Shown: positions 36,714 to 44,742 of the stretch, piece by piece | Layout of the letters: every line of letters begins with the position of its first letter | Numbering within the stretch: the first letter of the stretch is position 1 | DNA from: Thelonectria olida | Lineage: Eukaryota; Ascomycota; Sordariomycetes; Hypocreales; Nectriaceae | DNA length: 44,742 bases | Direction of reading: 5' to 3' | Assembly: GCA_020736575.1 (NCBI GenBank) | Contig: JAGPYM010000106.1 | Location: 1 to 44,742 of the forward strand | Made by a program: the position numbers and the translations under genes | The notes under the pieces: generated by a model | The model's input: only the letters and a program-made list of their open reading frames with translations | Told to the model about the DNA's origin: nothing | Databases searched by the model: none

Positions 36714-37142
36714 TATTTGTAATATTCTATATTTTCTACAGCTAGCCCTATTTTATATTATTTACAGGGCGAAAACCTCTAGCCTTTAAGCGCACACAGA
36801 ATCAAACGCCCCTATAAGCAATTAGCTATAGCATGCAGCCACACAATTAACTAACTAATAGCTAATATAATATACCTTAGCCTCTAAAACTAGCCTTTAG
36901 CTCTTATAATAGTAGGAAATCTACTAATTGTACCTAATTATTTGCATATTAATATAGCGCAAGCCAATTAGAAAGCCCTTTTATAGGTGGCCTAAGAGCG
37001 TTATAGAGTTTGCTTGCACTTAACTGGCTGCCGGCTGCCGGAATTGAACTGACTGCAGTTTTTTTCGTCTCTAACCTAGGTTTCCAGTCTGAGAGGTTTA
37101 GCTTAACTGCAACTAGAGACGTGCCACTACGCCCCAAGCCGG
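36713..37142 (-). mobile_element. SINE-like element, copy 3 (full length, best preserved)
   Basis: About 430 bp on the minus strand. The 5' head reads GGCTTGGGGCGTAGTGGCACG; GGGCGTAGTGG fits a Pol III A box (TRGYNNARYGG) at nearly every position, and AGTTCAATTCC about 85-90 bp further in fits a B box (GGTTCRANNCC) with one or two changes. This suggests a tRNA-derived head. The body contains TGCAAATAATTAGGTAC and GGGGCGTTTGATTCTGTG, and the 3' end is ATTACAAATAA. It has no coding capacity. It matches copy 1 end to end and copy 2 at the 3' end. No flanking duplication is visible: different repeats lie on each side, so rearrangement at one edge is likely. Confidence 0.65.
37119..37136 (-). promoter_or_regulatory. 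candidate Pol III A box of SINE-like copy 3
   Basis: GGGCGTAGTGGC on the minus strand, close to the A-box consensus and within the first 20 bp of the element. Its partner B-box-like AGTTCAATTCC lies near 37040-37050. Spacing is longer than in a plain tRNA gene. Confidence 0.45.
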
Positions 37143-37149
37143 GTTAAAT

Positions 37150-38010
37150 AGGTTTTATATTATTTAATATTATTAATTAAAATAAGCTTAATATTAATAT
37201 ATAATAAATATTAGTATAAGTAAAACCCAGCCTTATATTATTATAATAAGCTTTTTATAAAGTTTATAAATAGTTTTTAAATAAAAGTGTTTATTAAATA
37301 AACTATATTTAAAATATTATATTTTAAACTTTTAATATAAAAGTATTATTTTTTACTTATTAAAAAAGAATAATAATTTAAAAAGATATAATTAATATAA
37401 TAGTTTAATATTTATTAAATTATATATTTTTTTTTAAATATATTTATTTAATTAAATAGTTTAAAAAGTATTTTAAATTATTATAACTTTTTAATATTTT
37501 TATATTAACTAATATAATTATATTATTAAAAGTAATATAAAAGGTTAATTTAATCCTTTTAAACTATTATATTTTAATTAAAAACTTAAATATATATAAA
37601 AACAATTTTAAATCTTTTAATAGAAAAGTTAATTAATTTAATTACTTTTTAAATTAGATAAGAAATAATAAGCTTAATTAAAATAATAAATTATTTTTTT
37701 AAAAAATATAAAAATATAACTTAAAATTATAACTTTAAAAGCTATTATATATAATAGTAAATTATTTAAAAGGAATAGAAAAATTTAAAATTTAAAAATA
37801 AATTAAATAAATAAATAAATATAAAAGTTAAAAAGTAAAATAAACTTAAAAAATTTAAATAAAAAAGAAAGTTTAAAAATAGATTAAATAGGTTTAAAAG
37901 TAATTAAACTAATAAAAATATATAAAGAAATTAAATAGAAAAATATATAAAAGAGTTAATATAATACTAAAAATTACTAATTATAAAGTACTTATATTTA
38001 ATACTTTTTA
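37150..38010 (+). repeat. AT-rich repeat family, copy C
   Basis: Matches 3771-4880 in direct orientation, from TATTTAATATTATTAATTAAAATAAG to the TTAATATAAT…ACTAATTATAAA end. It carries the uninterrupted version of the site where SINE-like copy 2 sits. Confidence 0.6.
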
Positions 38011-38891
38011 AATATATTATTATATATTATATATTTTAATATTATTTAAAAACTATTAAAACTTTTACTTTTTTTATTAATATAAACTTAAAACTATTTA
38101 ATTTACTATTAAAAATTAATTAAATTGTTATATTTAATAACTATTTATAAAATTAATATTTATAAAATTATATAAATTAAATTTATTATTACTTATATTA
38201 TTATATTTTAATAAACTTTTTTTAAATTTAAATAAAATAACAATATATTTATTAAAAATTATTATAAAAAATCTAAAAATATAATTAAAAATTCCTTCTA
38301 TTAGAAGCTAACTTAGAAAATACTTAAGCTTCTTTCTATAATTAAATATATAATTTTAATACTAATATTATAAAATATAAATTAGGCTAGAGGCAGATAT
38401 AAAAGTTTATAAAGTATTAGATCTCTACTAGAAATATAAGAGATAGGTTAAATTAAATATCCTTTTAAAAACTATATGCCTTAATTAAGCGCCTTAGGGT
38501 ATTAATAAGCCTTATTAGAAAGTGTAACTACTTGTTAGCTAGCGCGAAAACGCTCCTCTGCCAGCTTTGCAATATGTTATTCCGAAGTCTTAATACTGGA
38601 GGCGTTCGTGGTAGACTAATATGGCTCTACAACTGAGCCTGGTCATGTCCTATAATACTGGGTCCCCATATGCAGCAATCGAGTCCTACTTTAAAAAGTA
38701 ACTCCAACCTACAATAATCCAAGTTGTAATAATATGCTAGACCACGCACTTATGGTTAGTTTCGACTTTCTGCAAAGGCAAGGCGCTGGAATTAATCATA
38801 ATGGACGGCCTACTAAGAATAGGACTGAGAAAAGGCTAAAATGTTACTGCTAGCTCCAATAGAATATATAAAATGCCTCCTTTACTAGATA
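38011..38891. other. AT-rich to normal-GC transition
   Basis: 38011-38510 is RIP-like. 38530-38890 is mixed in composition, with some CG-containing stretches but no gene I can support; it lies just 3' of the gasdermin-like gene. Confidence 0.5.
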
Positions 38892-39752
38892 TTACTGTCC
38901 CTCTAGAGGGAGTGTAACATAAACCGTCTCATCGTTATCCTCAACCTCAGTCTCGTCGCCTCCAATGTTAGCATCTGACTCGTGTGCCCTGCTGTCGTTC
39001 TCCTCGACTCCCAAGACATCAAATCCATTCTCCACAGTTTCTTCATATTCCCCAAGGGCTGTCCCTTCTCTTTCATCGCCGTCGTCCTCAATCTCCATCA
39101 GTGCATTCACCCTGACCTTCCTAAGGCGGAATGCAAATATAAACCCGGGAGACTTTTTAAAACCGAGCGTCTCGCTTGTGTTCGACGAGATCGAAATCTC
39201 CGGGCCCAGCGAAACCGGGGCACCGAGAGTGGTCAAATCGGCGGCAACACTCGCATCGGTGCTGGTCAACTTCTTTTCGACCTGCTGGACCGTTGCTCCA
39301 GTGACAGCTTTTGTGCCAACCACCATGTAGAGGGGCTGCTCAAAGCCGGTCTTCTTGAGGTACCTGACCACGGATGGGTCCTCGACCATCTGTTTGACGT
39401 ACTCGGGTGTCGGATACGCTTCGCGGGTTTCGATGGTGTCGAATTTGTAGAGAAGATGAACCGATTTGCTGCGATGATGTCCGAGGTTGAGCCCGAGCCC
39501 GATCATCTGGAGGAACTTGGTCCAGACGCCGAATTTCTTGTCGTTGCCTCGCTCACGAATCCACTGAAAATGTTCCTTGGTTGACTTGAGTGTTTCGGCG
39601 TCCTTCGGCTGCGACTTGGCTGCAAGTAGAGGCGGCACCGTGTCTGTCGGCGACGTGACTAGGTTCCAGAGCGAGATTGTCACCCCGGCGTTCGCTTCCG
39701 TGACATAGTCCCAACTCGGGGCCAGGAAATAGTTTTTGACTTCGTTGGCCAT
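38892..39752 (-). CDS. gasdermin-like (HET-Q1/RCD-1 class) protein, candidate
   Basis: 286 residues from ATG at 39752 (MANEVKNYFLAP) to a stop at 38892; one exon, no signal peptide. A possible 5'-UTR intron lies just upstream (donor GTAAGTAAG near 39852, acceptor CTAG near 39757). Residues 1-215 show alternating strand-like segments and the pattern PLYMVVGTKAVTGATV, then GAPVSLGPEI and FIFAFRLRKVRV, which I associate with fungal gasdermin-like proteins. From about residue 219 the chain becomes a ~65-residue, strongly acidic tail (EDDGDE, EYEETVE, GGDETEVEDND). Known fungal members have about this length, with a short C-terminal part removed by a partner protease to free a pore-forming N-terminus at the plasma membrane. 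The adjacent subtilisin gene is the main contextual support. The family call is from memory of the pattern and needs structure comparison. Confidence 0.55.
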   Translation of the reverse strand: MANEVKNYFLAPSWDYVTEANAGVTISLWNLVTSPTDTVPPLLAAKSQPKDAETLKSTKEHFQWIRERGNDKKFGVWTKFLQMIGLGLNLGHHRSKSVHLLYKFDTIETREAYPTPEYVKQMVEDPSVVRYLKKTGFEQPLYMVVGTKAVTGATVQQVEKKLTSTDASVAADLTTLGAPVSLGPEISISSNTSETLGFKKSPGFIFAFRLRKVRVNALMEIEDDGDEREGTALGEYEETVENGFDVLGVEENDSRAHESDANIGGDETEVEDNDETVYVTLPLEGQ

Positions 39753-40092
39753 TGCTAGAATTTGCGGAACTCTCAATAGGTAGAAAGGGATATGAGGGAC
39801 TAATGAAGATGCAAAAAGGAAAACCCCGCAGCGACATCGAATGCTTACTTACCTGCAAACGCCACGAGCGAAACCTGCACAGCCCAATCGGAAGTAGTTT
39901 CGGGACGGGCTGCATGGGCGCCCAATGAGCGATGTTGCGCCTGCAGCCGAATACCAGACCGGTTATGGTATGCTTTGTTGAGAGTGTTGACAGTACACCT
40001 TGGCTAATTCCAGGGCGTACGTAAGGCGTACATGTCAGACTGGATATCCTTCGTATAAGAGAAATAAATCCTAATGTCGACATTGATATTTT
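39753..40092. promoter_or_regulatory. intergenic region between protease and gasdermin-like genes
   Basis: About 340 bases hold the 3' end region of the protease gene and the promoter and probable 5' UTR (with intron) of the gasdermin-like gene. A minus-strand reading frame crosses it but has no family-like composition and I do not call it. Confidence 0.4.
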
Positions 40093-43000
40093 CTATAGCG
40101 ATAATGCCTTTTCAATGCTTGAAGTTATCCCCAGTGGCGTATTTTCTGCGAAATACAATTCGGGACTCAAATACTGATATGTTGGGCCCTTGGTTGTTCG
40201 ATTGTTGGCCATTAACTGCAATACATTTCGCATACCCTCATAGCTCTTGAGCTCGTGATACAAGTTTTGGTACCCTGGCAGAATACGAGGGACGTACACG
40301 AGGATGAAAGCCGATAAGCATACTGCGATTGGAGTCGCAACAGAGGTGCCAGAGAGGCGTCTAATGCTGGCGCTTCCATCCTTGGTAAGCCAGGCAGACT
40401 GGACGTACTCGCCAAGGATGCTGAAGTTTTCGTCCAGTTTTGGATCTGGGTTGAAGTCTGAAGAGGCTCCGTAGCCGGTGGCCGAGTGAATGGCGAAGAC
40501 GCCGAGCTGGCGTGCTGGAAACATCCTTGATCTATTACCCCCGTCATTGGAGGCGGCTGCGAAGATGAGTATGTTGTTCTGCGCCGCCTGCGAGATTTGG
40601 GACTTGATGCTCCTGACGCCGCGCGGATACCCAAAAGACATGGATATAATGTCCACTTTCCATTCTGTTCGGGCATGGTACAGAGCCTAGATTTACGCCG
40701 TTGTTAGTCGCTGATAAAATCATTGATTCTTGGGCGCCCGAGGAGGGCCGACTGTTGCTCACCTTGGCGATGCCTTCGGACGTGCCGTTTTTGAAGTCCT
40801 TGGACTTGCTGACTCGAGCAACGTATAGATCGATGCGCGGTCCGAGGTTAAGAAGAAGAGACGCGATGAATGTCCCATGGCCAGAATTGTCGCCAGCTTC
40901 TGGGGTTTCGGCGCCGTCCGCTCCATCCACCCAGGAACGCACGCTCTTGATACGCCCGGTCTGGTATTCTCCTTTGAAGTCGATGTGCTTCAGGTCGATC
41001 CCAGTATCTAGAACTGCTACTTTGACACGCAATTGATCCTCCGGGTCTTTCCCCCCTTTTTGACTTCGGAGCCTGTTGTTCACGATCTTCTGGAAATTCT
41101 CGACCCATTTATCCGCGATACCCGATCGCCTGTTGAAGAAGTCAGAAAATGGCGCCCATTCTCAGAATAACACGTAATAACAACGATACCGAGCAGTTTG
41201 AATATGACTGGCTGTTGCTCTGTCAAGTTACAGAAAGGGTTGGGGATTCAAGATGCAGAACGAAATGGAGGACTTGCTCTTTATTGGGCTCTGGTTCACT
41301 GTCGATACCGAACAGCTCAAACTCCTCCTCGATTTCTTCAACAGTGTTATCTTCGCCCGGCTGCACCTCTTGTAGAGTTGGCGCCACACTCCCAGGCTGA
41401 TGAGTGTCTCTGATGGGAGTTGGTCTGGTGCTCTCCTGGGGCAGTAACTGGCGACGATCAGCAGGGGAAGGACTCCGTATCGTCTCGCCCAGATCCAGCC
41501 CCTCAAAAATCTCCTGGTTTGTTCTTGACTTTGCGATGGCTCTCTCAAGGCGCACGACGACGTTGTCGTGAATAGATTGGCGAACCAGCTCAGGGTGCTT
41601 GACGGCCTCGCTGGGCAGCATTTCACCGAAGGTCGGCTTGAGACAGAAGGCTAAGGCGCGACGGTAGTCGTCGGAGAGGATGTGATGTTCCATTGTCTTG
41701 AACTTCTTCGACGCCATCGCCCATCGCTGATCGATATCTTCTGTCGAGCGTTTCCCGAGGGACGACTCCAGGGTCTCCCCCATCTGCAGTTCCAGGAGGA
41801 TGATGCCCAGCTCGAGAATCTGCGGGAAGCGATGATACCTAGGCTGTCTGAGGCTCCTCGGCCCGGGCTGCGGAGGAAGAGACACTCTCAGCCACGGTTT
41901 GCAAGGAACATGGGCCCCATGCTTAAATAGACTAAGATTTTGCTGTTGCCATCTTCCGATGAGCCACTCGCCGCCGTACAGGCAAGACAGAGCATGCGCG
42001 AGCTGCATTCCGAGGACTACCTTCCCAGTCTCTGTCCGGCTTATGGCCAGCAAGAGATCAGGAAGAGTGAACTCTTCGTTGGGGAAATCATCTGAATCCT
42101 CGAGGCAGGTGTGTTCCTGGAGCTGGCTCTGGTCGTCGACCTCGAGGTGACGGGTGTAAGTTTTCCAAAAAGAATCCAGTTGGTCAACGCATTTGCAAAA
42201 GCACTCGAGAGGTACTGGGTCGTCTCCTCTCCATGAATCCTTCTCCGTGTCTGGTTCCTCGAATGAAACCACTTTCAGACCCGGTGTTTTTCGACAAGTG
42301 ATACCTTCTTGACTGTCCTTCTCGGGGAGATCGCTATGAAAACTAAGCTTGGGCTCTGAGTTGGAAGAGTGTGTAGAGAGATCACTTACTGGCAAATTGT
42401 AGATGTGTGAATACGAATGGAATGCCAGAAATTTTCTCCTTGATCGCAACAGAGAAATAGAATGTCAAGAGTTCGATCATTGATCTTGAGCGCTTTGGTT
42501 CTGAAGGTGCCGAGCCTCAACCGCATCTCCTGCGGCAACTTTGGGTCACAGCGGCATGAGATGGCGCCGAATAGTCGGTGCGCAATGTCGTAAAACATGC
42601 CGTCGTAGGGGGCGCTGGTTTCATGACGCGTATCCTCCTCGTCTCCGTCTTTCGGCCATATTTTTACGAGGTCGTCGTAAACACTGGTCATGACCTTCCC
42701 GAGGCTAGAACAGCGCTCGCTCGACTTGAGGATAGAGGAAAACCCTCCAGTCTGGTCACATATCCCGGTATCGACAATGGCGCTGAGCGTCGGATGGTCA
42801 AACGAAAGCTTTTGGTTCTTTTGGCAGTGTTAGACGGGCGTCAGCATCGAGACTCGACGGGAATTACTCACTCTGCATCTGTCGCCCTCCTCCTTGCCAG
42901 CGAGGCGGTTATCTAGCGCCTGAGCGAGGCGGCAGATGTGCTCAGCAATTACCTCAAGATCAACTAGTCTCTGGAATTCTTTGAGGGTCTTTCCAAGGAC

Positions 43001-43150
43001 ATCGGTTGCGAGTCTGACGTTTACAAGTGCAGTTTGATGTTGCATGCCCGAAATACTGGATGTTAGAGCCTGATCCGTCAAACACTTCTTCACCACCTCC
43101 AAAGCGACGAGGATCAATCTGAACGTAGCGTGTAGCCTGACGGTATCCAT
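40093..43150 (-). CDS. DUF7580-subtilisin (S8) serine protease, HET-Q2-like candidate
   Basis: Five-exon model, open throughout (913 residues): 43150-42872, 42817-42390, 42342-41300, 41160-40763, 40686-40093. Introns are 54, 47, 139 and 76 nt; the third (donor GTGAAC, acceptor CTGAG) is the least certain. The N-terminus is helical (VRLHATFRLILVALEVVKKCL). Exon 3 carries a DUF7580-type domain (GGEWLIGRWQQQNLSLF; FPQILELGIILLELQMG), degenerate kinase-like in character, and an acidic linker. The C-terminus is a subtilisin-like S8 domain with Asp about 635 (AVLDTGID), His about 678 (NSGHGTFIA), oxyanion Asn about 763 (AAASNDGG) and Ser about 831 (SGTSVATP): all catalytic residues are present. No signal peptide, so it is intracellular. 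It lies upstream of the gasdermin-like gene on the same strand; in Podospora a protease of this kind activates its gasdermin-like neighbour. The start ATG at 43150 is the first plausible one. Confidence 0.75.
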
Positions 43151-43468
43151 TGGGCCGTCGAGATATGCCACAGCTAATAAAGCCGCTTGGGGTAGATGGA
43201 GTCGGCTGCTCTTCAGGGACGCCTAAACTTGGTCTGTTGAGGCATTTTGGGAGAAGTGGGGTTGGTTGGCCGAGCTCGATCTTATTGGCCCTTCAGGCTC
43301 ATCGTCAGCCTCTTGCCAGCTTACTCTGCATGGTATGGAGATGACATATCCTTTGAGGCGCCTTAACATCACATCTGCCTTCAGTGACCTCAGTCCCTTA
43401 TCATCCGACCATCATTTCGCATGGGGCATCTGTCTGCCTGAGTCGTCGACATAGCCTCGCTTGACGCC
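43151..43468. promoter_or_regulatory. divergent promoter region
   Basis: 318 bp between the starts of the protease (minus) and the C2H2 protein (plus). Its sharing by two head-to-head genes suggests possible coordinated expression. I see no clear TATA box or known operator. Confidence 0.5.
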
Positions 43469-44742
43469 ATGGACTCACTTCTCGGTACACACAACGTCTT
43501 GTCCATCAGTGATAGGGTACGTGCCTGCGCGAGCCTCTTCCAGACGGCCCATGACGCTGCCTCACGCTGCATAGATTCAACGGATCTCCCTTCCGATGAT
43601 GTCACTCTCCCGAACGCTGGGAATATAGCGATGGAACATGAAAGGTTCATGATGTGGGCAGCTAATGCTAACGCCTTCGGGAAGGGCCGGGGATCTCTTG
43701 ATCACCGCTTAAGGGACCTCCCTGAAGAAGTCGGCCTGATGCGAATGCTGCTGAGTAATCTGTGCTCTGTGCTTGAGGACTATGGCACGGCCGCAGATAG
43801 CGCCAGTCCGACCAAAGATCGAGGTTCGGAAGCAGAAGAGGGCCATGGGCCGCAGCCCTTGACGGTCCATGATTCCGCTACCAGCACGAACCCAGATATT
43901 CAAACAACAGCCATGGGAACCGGAGCTAGACACAGTGAGGTTAGCCAGGCGAATCCGAGTGCCTTCGACTACACCGAAGCATCGAACTCGATTCACTCGA
44001 GCATAGATTGGCTTCATCGCCTGTCAAACCTGCTGCGCAGATCCAGCGTTACAAACCAGAATCTTCGCGCCAAAAGCTATCACATACCGGATCTGGACGA
44101 AGACAACCTCAAGCGCTTCTTCGAATGGCTGATTGCTCGCGATGCTTCGGGTCTTTCGGAACAGATGAAGGCGCGAATGGCAAGCACAATGGTGGAAAGA
44201 CATCGGCGAGTGCTTTACCGCCGGGCACGTCTGAGATCTGGCTGGAAGCAACAGGAGTCCATCAAGCCCGAAGCCGACCCAGAAATGCCTGCACTGGTTC
44301 GGAAGTCGCCTTCACAACTCAATGCCACAGCCACGCCGGTTTCGTTAACGGGAAAAGGGGGACAGCCAGAGCATCTCTTGGCAGCTCCGAGCCCGAGTCT
44401 GTTTTCGTCGAAAACGGGCACCGATCCAAACCCGTCCGTTTATCGTGCCTACGCCGCGTCTTCCATCTCCAAGGCCCAGTCAGTAGCTCTCAATAACACA
44501 GCCGAGATGCTCCTACCACCGCCACCGTCTGCATGTCAGACTGGGCTGAGCTTTACTTGCGAGTTCTGTTGTGTGATTTTGGATAGTCTGGTGGGCAAGG
44601 ATGACAAATTGTGGCAGTACGTTCAAGACCGTAAATCCCTACGTTACTTACATAGAAATCGTCGACTAATTAATTGGTGGCTAATTCGGTGCCTCGAACA
44701 GGACGCACATGCAACAAGACTTGGACCCCTACGTCTGCTTGT
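43469..44742 (+). CDS. AcuF-type C2H2 zinc-finger protein, partial at window end
   Basis: ATG at 43469. Exon 1 runs open to 44616 (382 codons plus 2 nt), then an 85-nt intron 44617-44701 (GTACGT…ACAG), and exon 2 continues off the window. The N-terminus starts MDSLLGTHNVLSISDRV; FMMWAANANAFGKGRGSLDHRLRD is the conserved opening of a large group of fungal proteins. A helical middle follows (IDWLHRLSNLLRRSS; MVERHRRVLYRRARLR), then a Ser/Pro-rich linker, then FTCEFCCVIL and, across the intron, LWQTHMQQDLDPYVCL, a C2H2-like finger with the DLDPYVC signature that follows it. I associate this with the C2H2 finger annotated as AcuF-type. These proteins are of unknown function and often occur beside NLR-like and cell-death genes. 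The first Met has no competitor nearby. Confidence 0.7.
   Translation, partial: MDSLLGTHNVLSISDRVRACASLFQTAHDAASRCIDSTDLPSDDVTLPNAGNIAMEHERFMMWAANANAFGKGRGSLDHRLRDLPEEVGLMRMLLSNLCSVLEDYGTAADSASPTKDRGSEAEEGHGPQPLTVHDSATSTNPDIQTTAMGTGARHSEVSQANPSAFDYTEASNSIHSSIDWLHRLSNLLRRSSVTNQNLRAKSYHIPDLDEDNLKRFFEWLIARDASGLSEQMKARMASTMVERHRRVLYRRARLRSGWKQQESIKPEADPEMPALVRKSPSQLNATATPVSLTGKGGQPEHLLAAPSPSLFSSKTGTDPNPSVYRAYAASSISKAQSVALNNTAEMLLPPPPSACQTGLSFTCEFCCVILDSLVGKDDKLWQYVQDRKSLRYLHRNRRLINWWLIRCLEQDAHATRLGPLRLL

Noticed and set aside
36949..37137. 62-codon minus-strand frame inside SINE-like copy 3
   Set aside because: It lies wholly in the non-coding tRNA-like head and is not conserved in copy 1.
39553..40083. 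176-codon minus-strand frame upstream of the gasdermin-like gene
   Set aside because: It overlaps that gene's start in another frame and covers a likely promoter and 5'-UTR intron; the composition is not protein-like.
42356..42389. 34-nt intron in the protease gene
   Set aside because: It is too short and out of phase; the 47-nt version ending at 42343 keeps the frame and has a better fit.

Overview
The window looks like a chromosome segment from a filamentous ascomycete (Pezizomycotina). Three things point there: short GT-AG introns of about 47-85 nt; gene families typical of these fungi (HET, NACHT-ankyrin, DUF7580-subtilisin, CBM18/GH18 chitinase, LysM); and long, extremely AT-rich blocks with saturated stop codons, the mark of repeat-induced point mutation (RIP). 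I see no telomere repeat, CRISPR array, tRNA or rRNA gene.

Layout. (1) 1-12045 is RIP-mutated repeat DNA without usable reading frames. It holds two copies of a SINE-like retroelement with exact 15-bp target-site duplications, a less mutated island at 7040-7405, and TTAACTA-rich blocks. (2) 12050-25860 is a normal-GC gene island, mostly decayed: a class C chitinase (CBM18-GH18, killer-toxin-alpha type) with frameshifts and no catalytic core, a LysM remnant, an unrecognised broken gene, a NACHT-ankyrin NLR-like gene with two frameshifts, a small F-box-like protein, an ankyrin-like scrap and a HET gene that is open but lacks the core of its HET domain. (3) 25860-38890 is a second RIP-mutated block. 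It holds a Ty1/copia retrotransposon with 231-bp LTRs and a 5-bp target duplication, nested in a small terminal-inverted-repeat element; a second, inverted and truncated copy of the same copia family; and the least mutated full-length SINE-like copy. (4) 38890-44742 is a second gene island with intact frames: a small acidic-tailed protein that I read as a fungal gasdermin-like (HET-Q1/RCD-1 class) protein, a DUF7580-subtilisin (S8) protease directly upstream on the same strand, and a divergent AcuF-type C2H2 zinc-finger protein cut by the window end.

Together the genes are mostly of families used for fungal allorecognition, cell death and cell-wall competition. The most interesting unit is the gasdermin-like/subtilisin pair, which resembles the het-Q1/het-Q2 arrangement known in Podospora, where a protease cleaves a gasdermin-like protein to trigger cell death. 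The left island decays by single-base indels and deletions while the right island stays open. All family names rest on reading motifs by eye; no search was run.
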